Source: Loripinus fragilis
Lineage: Eukaryota > Mollusca > Bivalvia > Lucinida > Lucinidae
NCBI GenBank assembly: GCA_964019695.1
Contig: OZ026526.1
Location: forward strand, 11,315,754 to 11,379,753
Length of the DNA: 64,000 nt
Reading direction: 5' to 3'
The first letter of the stretch is position 1. Every line of letters starts with the position of its first letter. The notes below the pieces were generated by a model. It was given only the letters and a program-made list of their open reading frames with translations, was not told where the DNA came from and searched no databases. Shown piece by piece: positions 12,553-24,454 of this stretch. The position numbers and the translations under genes are program-made.

Positions 12553-12750
12553 TAACCAATGCTTTGACTATGAGTGTGGAAACTCTGATAGTGACCAGTA
12601 CTGGGACTGTGAGTGAGGTAACTCTTAGATATAACTATGAATGTGGCAACTATCTAATAGGAGCCAATTTTGGGACTATGAAAACGGCAACAACTTAACA
12701 AAGGGAGGTAATTGAACTATAGGTGTTTCTGATAATGGCAAGCACAAGTT
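12553..12750 (+). repeat. Minisatellite, last forward units
   Basis: Highly diverged forward-orientation units (GACTATGAGTGTGGAAACTC, GGGACTGTGAGTGAGGTAAC). Just beyond them the sequence flips to the reverse orientation. Confidence 0.75.
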
Positions 12751-13219
12751 ACCGATTCTTAGTCCGAGTAATAGTTTCTATGAGACAGATACCACACAAT
12801 TAAAAGTCACAGCACTGGCCTCTATCAGGCTGTTACCACACTCATAGTTCAAGTACTAGCCTTTATCAGACAGTTATAACACATATAGTCCCAGTACTGG
12901 CATTTATCAGACAAATACCACAATCATAGTCCCAAAACTGACCCTTATCAGACAAATACCCCACGCATTATGTAGTGCCAGTACTACGCTCATATTCCCA
13001 GTAATGGCCGTTAAGAGACAGTTACAACATTTATAGTACAAATACTTGCCCGACAAGTAACACACACATAATCACAGAACTGACCTTTATCAGGCAGTTA
13101 TCACGCACATAATCCCAGTATTGGCCTTTTTCAGACAAATGCCATTATCATATTCCCAATACTGACCCTTATCAGACAAATACCACACTCATAAACTTGT
13201 AGTACCAGTACTGTTTTTT
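12751..13219 (-). repeat. 41-bp minisatellite, reverse array segment 1
   Basis: Units now read on the plus strand as ACTGGCCTTTATCAGACAGT followed by TACCACACACATAGTCCCAGT-like sequence, the reverse complement of the forward array with one extra base (GGTAACTGTCTG against GGTACAGTCTG). Confidence 0.9.
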
Positions 13220-14797
13220 TGCCCCCAAAGGAACTTTGGGAGGCATATAGTAATCGCACTGTCCGTCCGTCCGTCCGTCAGCCCGTCCGTCCCGCTTTCG
13301 TGTCCGGTCCATATCTCCTATATTCTTTGAGTTAGGAATTCCAAATTTGGTGTGTTGATACATCTTGGGATGGCGGAGTGTCTCGTACCATTTTCGGGTC
13401 ACTGTGACCTTGACCTCTGACCTAGTTTTTAGAATAATCGTGTCCGGAGCATATCTCTTATATTATTTGAGGTAGGAATCTCAAATTTGGTGTGTGGATG
13501 CATCTTGGGATGACGAAGTGTCGTGTACCATAATTGGGTCACTGTGACCTTGAACTTGACCTCTGACCTAGTTTCTAGAAAACTGCATTGAGTCTGGTGC
13601 ATATCTCCTATATTCTTAGAGATAGGAATTCCAAATTTGGTGTGTAATGCATCTTGGGATGACTGGGTGTTACATGCCATTTTTTAATCACTGTGACCTT
13701 GACCTTAACCTCTGACCTAGTTTTAAGAATTATTGTATCAAGAGCATATCTCTTGTATTCTTTGAGTTAGGAATTCCAAATTTGGTGTGTGGATGCATCT
13801 TTGGATAGCGGAGTGTCATGTACCATTTTCGGGTCACTGTGACCTTGACCTTGACCTCTGACCTAGTTTTTAGAATAATCGTGTCCGGAGCATATCTCTT
13901 ATATTATTTGAGGTAGGAATCTCAAATTTGGTGTGTGGATGCATCTTGGGATGACAAAGTGTCACATACTATTATTGGGTCACTGTGACCTTGAACTTGA
14001 CCTCTGACCTAGTTCCTAGAAACTGCATTGAGTCTGGTGCATATCTCCTATATTCTTTGAGATAGGAATTCCAAATTTGGTGTGTAAATGCATCTTGGGA
14101 TGACGGGGTGTCACATACCATTTTTGGAGTACTGTGACCTTGACCTCTGACCTAGTTTTAAGAATTATTGTGTCTCGAGCATATCTCTTATATTCTTTGA
14201 GTTAGGAATTCCAAATTTGGTGTGTGGATGCATCTTGGAATAGCAAAGTGTCATGTACCATTTTCGGGTTACTGTGACCTTGACCTCTGACCTAGTTTTT
14301 AGAATAATCATGTCCATCCCATATCTCTTATATTTTTTGTGGTAGGAATATCAAATTTAGTGTGTGGATGCATCTTGGGATGACGAAGTGTTGCATACCA
14401 TAATTAAGTCACTGTGACCTTGAAATTGACATCTGACCTAGTTTCTAGAAACTGGTGCATATCGCCTATATTCTTTGAAATAGGAATTCCAAATTTGGTG
14501 TGTGAATGCATCTTGGGATGCCTGAGTGTCACAAACCATTTTTGGGTCACTGTGACCTTGACCTCTGGCCTAGTTTCCAAGAATAATTGTGTCCAGAGCA
14601 TATCTCCTATATTATTTGATGTAGGAATCCCAAATTAGGGGTGGTGATTCCTCTTTGGATGGCGGAGTGGTGCATACCATTTTGAGTCACTTTGACCTTG
14701 ACATTGACTTCTGGCCTCATTTCTAGGTTTTATTGTGCTATATTACAGCTAACTTTCCTCAAATGTCACTTATGCTAGACCAGTTCCTTTGGGGGCA
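13220..14797. mobile_element. 1.58-kb TGCCCCCAAAGGAACT inverted-repeat element with internal tandem array
   Basis: TGCCCCCAAAGGAACT at 13,220-13,235 is matched by AGTTCCTTTGGGGGCA at 14,782-14,797. After the left end come four-base TCCG/CCGT repeats (13,260-13,290), then ten tandem monomers of ~143 bp. No transposase is encoded, so it is a non-autonomous element. It is inserted in the reverse minisatellite, which resumes after ~14,840. Right-flank sequence to ~14,830 may also belong to it. Confidence 0.8.
13297..14725. repeat. Ten ~143-bp monomers in a three-monomer higher-order repeat
   Basis: Each monomer carries CATATCTCYTATATTCTTTG, GGAATTCCAAATTTGGTGTG, TGCATCTTGGGATG and a CACTGTGACCTTGACCTCTG block. 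Three monomer types, distinguished by GAGTTAGG, GAGGTAGG and GAGATAGG, repeat in the order A-B-C-A-B-C-A-B-C-A, giving a period near 435 bp. The open frames of 70-80 codons across it are repeat translations. Confidence 0.85.
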
Positions 14798-14839
14798 TTC
14801 GTCATGTGTTTGTGACATTTCTTGTTTCAGAATGTACTT

Positions 14840-16163
14840 TACTTATATTCTTAGTACTGGCCGTTATCAGACAGTTGCAACATTCATAGTCCAATTACTG
14901 GCGTTTTTCAGACAGTTGCCACAGTCATAGTCCGTGCATTTACCTTTATCAGACAGTTACCACACACATAGTTCCAGTTTTGGCCTTCATCAAACAGTAA
15001 TTACGCACATAGTCCCGGTTCTAGACTTTGTCAGACAGCAATAATACATAGTCCCAGTACAGGCATTTATCTGACAATGACCATGCACATAGTCCAAGAA
15101 CTGGCCTTTATCTGACAGTTAGCACACACAAATTCAAAGAACTGGCCTTTATCAGACAGTTACCACACACATAGTCCCAGTACTGGCCTTTATCAGACAG
15201 TTACCACACACATAGCCCCAGTACTGGCATTTTTGAGACAGTTACCATATAGATAGTCTAAGGTCTGGCCTTTATCAGACAATTACCACATATATAACCC
15301 CTGTACTGGCCTATATTAGATTGTACCATATACATAGCCTGATAACTGGCCTTAATCAGACAGTTACCACATACATTGTGACAATACTGGCATATACATA
15401 GTTTAGTACTGGCCTTTATCAGACAGTTTCCACACACATGGTCCAAGTACTGGCCTTTATCAGATAATTACTACACGCAGTCCCAGTACTGGCTTTTATC
15501 AGGACGTTAACATATAAAGTCTAAATACTGCCCTTTATCAGACAGTTACTACATAGATAGACCCAGGACTGGCCTTAGCAGACATTTGCCATATACATAT
15601 TCTCAGCCAGTGACTTTATCAGGCTGTTACCACACATATAGCACAATACTGATAATTTTCAGACAGTTACCACACACACAGTCCAAGTACTGGCCTTTAT
15701 CTGACAGTTGCCCCTTACACGCTTCGAGTATTGCCCTTATCAGACCATTACCACATACAATTATATAGTCCCAGTATCAGACAGTTACCAGATAAATAGT
15801 CTGAGTACTGACCTTTATCAGACTTTTACCACACATATAGTCCCAATACTGACCTTTATCAGACAGTTACCACATACTTAGTCCTAGTACTGGCCTTTAC
15901 CAGTAACCACACACATAGTACCTGAACTGGCCTTTTTCAGACAGTTACCATATACATAATCTAAGTACTGGCCTCTTTCAGACAGTTACCTCTCAACTTA
16001 GTCCCAGTACTGGCCTTTATCAAACAGTTACCACACACATAGTCCCAATACTGGCCTTTATAAGACAGTTATCACATACATAGTTCAACTACTGGCCTTT
16101 AACAGACAGTACCATATACATAGGCCAAGTACTTGCCTTTATCAGACAGTTTCTACACACATA
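14840..16163 (-). repeat. 41-bp minisatellite, reverse array segment 2
   Basis: Around 32 units of the CCAGTACTGGCCTTTATCAG / ACAGTTACCACACACATAGT type. Divergence is moderate; long near-consensus runs occur at 15,140-15,240 and 16,000-16,080. Confidence 0.95.
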
Positions 16164-17215
16164 CACTGAACTGAAGTTCTAAGTAGCCACTTTTCAATTT
16201 CGTTTTTTCTGACTAAGCCCTAGTGATATTGAAATGAATTTTTGCCCAAGTATGTGCATTGCAAAGGACTAAAGTTAAGCGGTGTTTTGGAAGAGTTTTC
16301 TATCAATTCACAATTTTTGGGTTCAAAAATGCAATAATCAGCTTTTTTAAGAAAAAAAGCGTTTTGAGTGCAGTTTTTATTGAATTCAAGTACAGGTGAT
16401 TGCAAACCTGCCTAGTCGACTTGAAAAAACACCAACCACTTGACATTTTGCTTATGACAGATTTTTTTATGAATTTTTAAAAATTGATAATTTTCCAAAT
16501 TTTCCAAAATTTTCGGAAATCATCAGCTGCAAATACTAAAATCATTGTATGTGTTTTATTTTATGGTAATATATTTGGCAAAACACCATGCAACTTGATG
16601 AGCCCATTTTCTAACGATATGTTTAACTAATTTTGTATCTACTTCCGATTTTAACGTGAAACTTTAAAGATTATTTAAATGGCATTTGTTAAAGATTTCT
16701 TTTAATTTTTAAGCAGAACAGTGACGCCAATTCATAATAAAGAACCCCTGAAAATTGCACTGCTGTGCTGCAGATAATGAAGCGTACAGAGCAATGCAAA
16801 GTGTGTGTGCAAACTGCATGGTTAAGCTAAAATCCTTTGATTAAGTTGTTGACCGTGGCTGTCTTCATGTTAACGTAGAAGAGAAATGGAGTGTTCAACT
16901 ATCAAAAAAACTTTTGATTCTTTTCATCTTATATCACATCTGTTATAAACATCTTCAAACCAATTAAAATATAAATGGATAACGTATCTGATGAATAATT
17001 TATATCACACTAAAAGTGTGACTTTTTGAAATGGTGGTACCTTTACTTGGACCTCGTCTGTTCAAGGTCTGCCAGTAATTTTGAAATGACATAATTTGCA
17101 GAGTCTCGACAAAGCCTTGGACCTTTTTGTAGAATTAAAATTTTGTGAGAGCGATTTTTACTTTCTGAGAGGGAGCAAAAATTGTATGGTGGCTACTTAT
17201 ACATTTGGTTCAGTG
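16164..17215. mobile_element. 1.05-kb TIR element with TA target duplication
   Basis: The left end CACTGAACTGAAGTTCTAAG and the right end ...GGTTCAGTG are inverted repeats that continue to a shared GTAGCCAC (about 27 bp with mismatches). TA dinucleotides flank both ends, as for Tc1/mariner-superfamily insertions. The interior is AT-rich and has no transposase reading frame, so it is a non-autonomous derivative. The reverse minisatellite is interrupted by it and continues on both sides. Confidence 0.8.
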
Positions 17216-17885
17216 TAGTTCAAGAACTGGCCTTGATTAGACAGTTACTACACACATTGTCCAAGTGTTTGCCTTCATCTGACAGTTACCACATACATAG
17301 TACCAGTACTGAACTTTATCAGACAGAAACTACACACATAGTCTAAGTACTGATCTTTATCATACAGTTACCACCTACATGGCCCCAGTACTTGCCTTAA
17401 TCAGACAGTTACCACATACATAGTCTCAATACTCGCTTTTATCAGGCAGTACCATATACATAGTCCAAGTTCTTGCCTTTATCAGACAATTATGGCCTTT
17501 ATAAGTTTCCACACCCATAGTCCTAGAACTGGCCTTGATTAGACAGTTACTACACACATTGTCCAAGTGTTGGCCTTCATCTGACAGTTACCACACACAT
17601 AGTCCCAGTTTTTATTCTTTATCAGACAGAAGCCACACACATAGTCCAAGTACTGACCTTTATCATACGGTAACCACCTATATGGTCTCAGTGCTGGCCT
17701 TTATCAGACAGTTACCACATACATATTCCCAATACTGGCTTTTATCAGACAGTACCATATACATAGTCCAAGTACTTGCCTTTATCAGACAGTTATGGCC
17801 TTTATCAGACAGTTTCCACACCCATAGTCCTGGTACTGACCTTTATCAGACAGTTTCTACACATATTCCCAGTATTATTCTTTAC
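17216..17885 (-). repeat. 41-bp minisatellite, reverse array segment 3
   Basis: About 16 units. A ~300-bp portion is duplicated locally: the GGCCTTGATTAGACAGTTAC and TGTCCAAGTGTT block near 17,230 recurs near 17,532. Confidence 0.9.
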
Positions 17886-18297
17886 AAGAAAATTGAAAGA
17901 TGTTTTGCTTCTTAAAATGTATAATTATGAAGACGATTTGGCTTAATTCGTTCTTTCGATATTTAGTATAACTTCCTGTTTAAATCGTTTTAGTCCTGTT
18001 TATTTATTGGCTAGATTTTCCTCTGTTAAAAGCCTTTTCTTCACAGTTTGAAAAAAAATTCTGACAGAGACAGACGTATATAGTTGAAGTCCACGTCTTT
18101 TAGAAAACAGAACTTTTGTACTAGAAGAACGTGCTTTTTCACCAAACATGTTCAATTTTGAGAATTCTTGGTAGAATATTTATATGTTGTTTCAGAGTCA
18201 CAAATGTCTTCTTTAAAGAAATATTTGAATATTTTAAGGAGATCTGATAATACAGAAGGAACAGTTAAAAATCTTAGAATACAGTGGGAATCTAACT
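17886..18297. other. Non-satellite sequence, nothing recognised
   Basis: AT-rich sequence directly after the satellite ends, with no splice-supported coding segment and no repeat match within the window. Confidence 0.4.
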
Positions 18298-18536
18298 TGA
18301 GCCGCGGCATGAGATTTCTAACCATGTGACGTTTGGACATGTGTAGACTCGGATGAGCCTCTGCAGCCTCCTGTTAAGCTTAGAGACTCCAAGTGGTGTT
18401 CAGTCAGTAGCTTAACAATCATAGAATACTCAAGCGACTTGCAAAGGCTCTGATCAGACTGCGCGTATGCGCAGGCTGATCTGAGGCTTTGCTGGTCGCA
18501 CATACCACATTGTTGGAAATCTCATGCACTGGCTCA
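18298..18536. mobile_element. ~240-bp MITE with GCATGAGATTT termini, copy 1
   Basis: Ends TGAGCC...GCATGAGATTTCTAACCATG and the inverted CATTGTTGGAAATCTCATGC...GGCTCA form ~28-bp imperfect terminal inverted repeats. The interior includes TTAAGCTTAGAGACTCCAAG and CTGATCAGACTGCGCGTATG. A truncated second copy is at 28,505-28,668. No coding capacity. Confidence 0.85.
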
Positions 18537-18979
18537 GATTTATCTTTTTGTTTTATTTTGGACTTTCATATTTGCCTGTAGACACAAACATTTTTTGTTT
18601 ATATGCTTGAAGTGTTTATGCAGAACTTTCAAATACACACTGTCTATTAGGAATTATTTAAGTGGCATTAAGACAATGCATTATATTTTGGGATAACATT
18701 AATAATTTCCTTCTAAGGGTATAGCAAGATTAAAACCTCATTGTGTTCAACAGGTACTTCCCATCACGCCAGATATATTAGTGCAAATGTTTTCCTTTAT
18801 GGGTTTTCTGACCCAAATGATTTAGTATATTGATGTCTGATTGCCTTTTACTGTTTGCTAGGAAATCTAATTCAGAACCTACAACAAAAAGGACTCGAAA
18901 AGTAAACACTTATTACGACGAAAGAGTGTTTCAAAAGAAGAAACTTCCTTTTAGTGACTAGGAATATGTCAAAAAACCA

Positions 18980-19380
18980 TTCAGTATGGGGAGAGAATTC
19001 TTCAGAATCCCTCAATTCCAATTCCAGGCTCTATTTTATGCCCAGTAGCGGCTTTTAATGCTATGTGCTACAAGATTAAGGCGAAGTCAGATGCTCCTTT
19101 GTTCTCTCTTACTAATGGTCGATATGTTACTTACAGCAAATTCCAATCTAAATTTAAAGGTGTTGTTGCTTAGTTTTCACTAAATCCAGATCTGTAAAGT
19201 TCATACTCATTTGGCTCATTTTGACTTTTGCCTTCAAGTCGGGGGTCAGTTCTGAATTGATTCAGTTACAAGGGGATTGGAAAAGTGATGCATATAAACG
19301 CCATCTTTCATTTTCCCATGATGATGAATTATCTGTGGCCTTGAAAATGAAACACCACATTCTGAAAAGTGAAATTTAGA
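18980..19380 (+). pseudogene. Decayed tyrosine recombinase (DIRS/Ngaro or Crypton-type)
   Basis: Translation in shifting frames gives pieces typical of transposon tyrosine recombinases: RIPQFQFQALFYA, PVAAFNAMCYKIKAKSD, APLFSLTNGRYVTYSKFQSK and, in another frame, TFAFKSGVSSELIQLQGDWK followed by SDAYKRHLSFS. The last two match the C-terminal catalytic region, where a G(A)TFAF...GDW(x)SDAY(x)RYL motif includes the nucleophile tyrosine. The preceding HSFRRGG-like segment is corrupted, and stops and frameshifts at about 19,040, 19,172 and 19,200 make it non-functional. It lies just upstream of the SGNH pseudogene, and the pair may come from one retroelement. Confidence 0.75.
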
Positions 19381-19877
19381 TTCTTGATACATAACAATAT
19401 AAGGTTGTAGTAGTGAGTTGGACATTTATAGCTTTAGATATGCTATATGATGGTGTGTTTTTAATTATACATATAGCCAATATTTGTGTTGGCATTTTAG
19501 TGTAGATATTTTTCATTGATTCTTTTTCATTTGTAATTGTAATGTCCATCTTATTTTTTCCTATTATTTTCAGGCGTTGTATGCGATTTTTGACGAATTG
19601 TGGTGCAGTCGCTAGTTCACAATAATGTGTTTAGACTTATTGGACTAGCTTATATGTATTTCTGGCTTTGGTAAAGAAAATTACTATGGATGGAAATTAT
19701 CCTTTTTTGCATTTTCTTTTCAGTTCCTGTCTACTAGCCTTGATGATATATTGTGTAGATGTTAGTTTACAATGAACCGTTTAGATTTATTGGACTACCT
19801 GGATGTTGCTTCTGAATGTTAAAGGTAAATTATCATAATTTTTTGAGTTATTGAGGCTTCAATTCCTTTTATATTTC

Positions 19878-20660
19878 CAGAAATCAGAAAGGTGACACTT
19901 ATTGGTGATTCAATTATAAAGAATTACTTGGTATTGATGGATGTTTCGTTCAGTCATCTTGTGGGAATACAATCTCCAAGTTAGCAAACAAAATAACCAG
20001 TAAAGTGGCGACATTATTACCATACGACTATGTTATTTTGCATGTGGGCACGAATGGTATTGATAACTGTGCTTCTTTTGATAATATCATAAAAGATTAT
20101 GCAATTTCACTAGGCGGTGGTTCTGTTGTTGTTGACTTTTTGTTTATTGTTACTCCCATTGTGGGAGTCTGTAATTGTTCTATGTTTTGGCGTATGTTAC
20201 TTTATGTCCATTCGAGTATTGCAATCATCTTGATGGGGAAGAGACCTCTGGTTGCTTTGCTTAATTTGTTTTCCTGGTGTCTCGTGATGGTGGAGCGGCT
20301 CTTCCTCCCAGTGCCAGGGGGTTGTTTGCAGTTTGTGATTGTGGTATTTCCTGATCATGCTCACTTACTATTTTTATAAGGAAATTGCACCCCACTGTAC
20401 AGATAATTGTTTCTGCAATTATTCCTAGACCATGTGAGTATAAGGTGTCAGATCCAATGGTTCGAGATGTTAGCTCATACTTAAACAAGGTTATGAGCAG
20501 AGGTATGGGCATTAAATTTGTTTGTGCTTACAAACCTTTTACTCATTGTGGTAAACCAAAGCTCCGGTTATATGCTAAGAATGAAGGTGGTTTGCATCCA
20601 ATTACTGAGGGCAGTAATAGACTCAAACATTTTTTCTTACAAATTTTACTCATCTGTGAG
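19878..20660 (+). pseudogene. SGNH/GDSL-hydrolase-like pseudogene, interrupted by repeat B
   Basis: Block I reads TLIGDSIIKN (nucleophile GDS). After a frameshift come SKLANKITSK and YDYVILHVGTNGIDN (the GTN block typical of SGNH hydrolases), then SFDNIIKDYAISL. Beyond a ~270-bp insertion of repeat B the same protein resumes with IIVSAIIPRPCEYK, YKPFTHCGKPKLRLYAKNE and GGLHPITEGSNRLKHFF, whose GLHP contains the likely catalytic His. The broken frame and the insertion make it a pseudogene. SGNH-type ORFs accompany tyrosine-recombinase (Ngaro-like) retrotransposons in some animals; the recombinase remnant 0.5 kb upstream agrees. Linkage of the two is inference. Confidence 0.8.
20112..20385 (+). 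repeat. Dispersed repeat B, copy 1
   Basis: Inserted in the SGNH frame. Landmarks shared with other copies: TTTGTTTATTGTTACTCCCA, TTGCAATCATCTTGATGGGG, AGAGCTGGTTGCTTTGCTT-like sequence, GTGATTGTGGTATTTCCTG and ATGCTCACTT. Similar copies or pieces lie near 29.3, 36.0 (reverse), 46.4, 47.3-47.7, 51.0-51.1 (reverse), 59.3-59.5 and 62.2 kb (reverse fragment). A chance open frame runs from the hydrolase into this repeat and is not a real fusion. Confidence 0.8.
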
Positions 20661-21969
20661 AATTTCAATGTGATGGTAAATACATGCTTAATATGATATC
20701 TGGATAAACTGTGTTACGAATAGGTTTCATACGAGTCTTGTCTTGTAGCTTCTGTCTTGGCTCTTTACACAAGGCATAGGATTTTATCATAACACAAGCT
20801 GCACCCTGGGCTAAGGATGAATAAATAAGAGAATATTTTTGTTCTATTGATTGCAAGTTAGCTTCTGCTATGTGGGCTGTTGTGCCTCTGAATGGGCTGA
20901 GAACTATAAAGACAGGTTTTCCATAGGTTAGGATCTTATGATATCAGGTTTCAAATCATATTTGAATGTTTTCAAATTACAGTTTGAACAAACAAGTTGC
21001 ATTGACTATTTGTGAAAATTGAATGTCTTGTTTTCATTTACCTATTCAAACGGTAAGGTATGTGTTTGTTCTGATATTCTTATATTCTGCAACAGTTTTA
21101 TTAAGCATATAGAGTTTTTTATTGAGAGTATCAAGGAGCTTGACTTATGAGTTTTCAAAAAGAAGAAGAAAATTTAAATTAGAATAAACAGAATAATTCT
21201 TTATTTTGAAAAAGATATATGCATTGTTATATAAGATAAAATCCTTGAGTGAGCCTTTTATACAAAAAAGTTATTATGATTTTGCTGCAGAATTTATGAT
21301 TTCAGAAAATTTTGTTTTTGCTTTACATGTATGTTTGAATTTATCGTGTATATATGTCTATTATAAGCCTAAAGGACCTTTTTCACTAAATTCAAATGAT
21401 AATGCTACTTATTTCATGAAATTTTAGAATAGGCTGATTTTTGTATTTCTTCAGGGAATTAATTTTTATGCCTTAAAAGGGGTCTCACAAAAACTATACA
21501 GTAGTTTTGCATGCTGAAGAGTTTTGGTTGGTATTGTCACATGTGCATTGATATGACCAATTTTTTAAATTAAATAAAATTAAAGACAAGATATTGTCAT
21601 TTTCTGCCTACATATATGTATTACTTGGTTTAAATGTTTGTCTTGTTTTTGTTGCTTTTTGCTTGCATAGTTGGCGGGGGGTTTGCATTGTTGTGGAAAA
21701 TCAAATTGTATACCAATTTAATGATTTACATATACGACAGCTATATATTGTGAATATAGATTTTAATTAATTAATTTTTTGTTAAGTGCTTATTTTGTGT
21801 TTAGGAGAGTATTTGCTCATTCGTGTCTTTTATATATTCATTTGTATATATATTGTGAATATAGATTATTATTTGTGATTGGACTTCACTTTGCAAAATG
21901 GTATATTAAACTTCATAATTTAATCCATTTCTTGATTTTCATTTATCCCCCTTATTATAGGATTGAATA
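20661..21969. other. Non-satellite, AT-rich, nothing recognised
   Basis: Short open frames of 60-75 codons here are compositionally biased and have no splice or domain support. TATATATTGTGAATATAGAT occurs twice (about 21,743 and 21,847), a small direct duplication. Confidence 0.4.
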
Positions 21970-24140
21970 AGTACCATATAAATAGTCTAAATACTGGCCT
22001 TTATCAGACAATCACACACATAGTCACAGTACTGGCCTTTATCAGACAGTTGCCATATACATAATCTAAGTACAGGCCTTTATCAGATCATAATTATATT
22101 CGCAATATTGACCTTTATCAGACAGTTACAACTACATAGTACCAGTACTGACCATTATCTGAAAGTTACTAGTACTGGCCTTTATCAAAGAGTTACCATA
22201 TATATAGTCTAATAATCTCCTTTATTAGACTGTTAACACAATATCGACCCATAACTGACCTTTGTCAGACAGTTACAACCGCATAGTTAAAGCACTGGCC
22301 CTTAATCAGACAGTCACCATACACATAGTCCCAGTGCTGTCTTTTCAGACAGTTACCATATACATAATCTAAGAACTTGCATTTTTCAGACAGTTACCTC
22401 ACACATGGTCCCAGTACTGGCTTTTATCAGGCAGTTACTACACACATAGTCCCAGTACTAGCCTTTATCAGACAGTTACTATATACTAAGTCTAAGTAAT
22501 GGCCTTTATCAGAGAGTACCACATACATAGTCCCAGTACTGGCCTATATCAGACAGTTATTATATATATAGTCTAAGTAATGACCTTTATCAGACTGTTA
22601 CCACACATATAGTCCTGTTACTGACCTTTATCAGAGAGTTAAGATATTATAGTCTAGGTGATGGCCTTTATAAGAATGTTACCACGCATATAGTCCCATG
22701 ACTGACCTTTATCAGACAGTTACCACATATGGTCTCAGTACTGGCATTTATTGGACCGTAACCATACACATAGTTACAGTATTGGCCTTTTAAGACAGTT
22801 TTCATATACATAATTTAAGCACTGGCCATTTTAGATAGTTACCTATCACGTGGTCCTAGGACTGGCCTTTATAAGGCAGTCACCAAACACATAGTCCCAG
22901 TACTGGCCTTTATCAGACAGCTACCATATGCATAGTCTAGGTACTGGCCTTTATTAGGGAGTTACAACATACATATATCCAGTACTGGCCTTTATCAGAC
23001 TGTTACCATATATATAATCTAAGTAATGGCCTTCATCAGACTGTTACCTCAAATTTAGACCCAATATTGGCCTTTTCAGATGGTTACCATAATCATAATC
23101 TAAGTACTGGCCTTTTTCAGACAGTTACCTCACACATGGTCCCTGTACTGGCCTTTATTAGGCAGTTACCACACACATTGTTCAAGTGCTAGCCTTTAAC
23201 AGACAGGTACCATTCACATAGTCTAAGTTCTGGCCTTTTTCAAGTAATTACCGCACATATGGTCCCAGTAATGGCCTTTATCTAGCAGCTACTACACACA
23301 TAGTCCCAGTACTAGCCTTTATCAGACAGTTACCATATACATAGTCTAAGTTCTGGCTCTTCCAGACTGTTACCAGATACATAGTCCCAGTACAGGCCTT
23401 CATGAAACAGTTACCATATGCATAGTCCTGGTACCAGTATAACATACATATAGTCCGATTACTGGCCTTCATCAGACATTTATAATAGTTCCAGAAATTG
23501 TCTTTGTCAGACAGTTACCACATTCATAGTTCCAGTACTGGTGATTATCAGAGTAACAACACCCGTAGTCCAAGCACTGGCTCAAATCAGACAATTGTCA
23601 TACTAGTCCCAATACAACAGTTTTCAGACAGTTAACACACACATAGTCCCAGCACTGGCCTTTATCAGACAGTAACCACACACATAGTCTCAGTACTGGC
23701 CTTTATAAGACAGTTGCCACACACATGCTCCCAGTACAGTCCTTAATCAGACAGTTACCACATAGATAGTCCCAGTACATGCCTTTATCAGACAGCTACA
23801 TCACATAGGCCCAGTACTGACTTCTATCAGACAGTTACCATATAAATAGTCTATGTACTAGCCTTTAACAGACGAATACCATATACATAGTGTAAGTAAT
23901 GGCCTTTATCAGACTGTTACCACACATATAAACCCAATACTGACCGTTGTCAGACAGTTTCCACAAACATAGACCCAGCACTGGCCCTTATCAGAGTTAC
24001 CACACACATAGTCGAAGTATTGGTCTTATGAGACCTTTTCTTCATATATAGTACCAGTATTGGTATTTTAAAACTGTTACTACACATATTGTACCAGTAT
24101 TGGGTTTTTTTCAGACAGTTACCACATATTTAAGACACAT
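21970..24140 (-). repeat. 41-bp minisatellite, reverse array segment 4
   Basis: About 52 units in reverse orientation (CAGTACTGGCCTTTATCAGA / CAGTTACCATATACATAGTC). Many carry the CCATATACATAGTCTAAGTA variant, which alternates with the CCACACACATAGTCCCAGTA form and suggests a dimeric organisation in places. Confidence 0.95.
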
Positions 24141-24450
24141 TTTGCCATGATAACCGAAAGTCTGCATATGTCATAAGCTCTTTCCCGCCAACTGGTTATC
24201 AGCCTGCCATGATGATAACTGGAAGTCATGTATTTTGAAGGGAGAGAGGTTATCATGCCCAGCACGTAACGTTGATCATTTGATGACGTCAGATGTAAGC
24301 AAGTGGCGTAACATAACGCAAAATTTACGTCGTTCCTCTGTTTTACTTACTTTTTTTACGTCAAACGCGTTAAAATAGTTAAAGCTCTCAGGCTGATAAT
24401 GGGGTCTCAGGTTGATACTTTGGGCGATAACCAAAACGCCATTAGAAGAT
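24141..24450 (+). mobile_element. GCGATAACC element, copy 1 within the satellite
   Basis: Shares with the copy at 27.03-27.36 kb: TCCCGCCAACTGGTTATCAG, CCTGCCATGATGATAAC, GGAAGTCATGTATT, CACGTAACGT and TTTACGTCAAACG. The right end carries GGCTGATAATGGGGTCTCAG then GGGCGATAACCAAAACG, in opposite orientation relative to copy 2. No coding capacity. Confidence 0.8.
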
Positions 24451-24454
24451 CTCT

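Noticed and set aside
20005..20379. 124-codon plus-strand frame as an intact protein
   Set aside because: Its first third is the middle of the SGNH pseudogene and the rest is inserted repeat B read in frame by chance.
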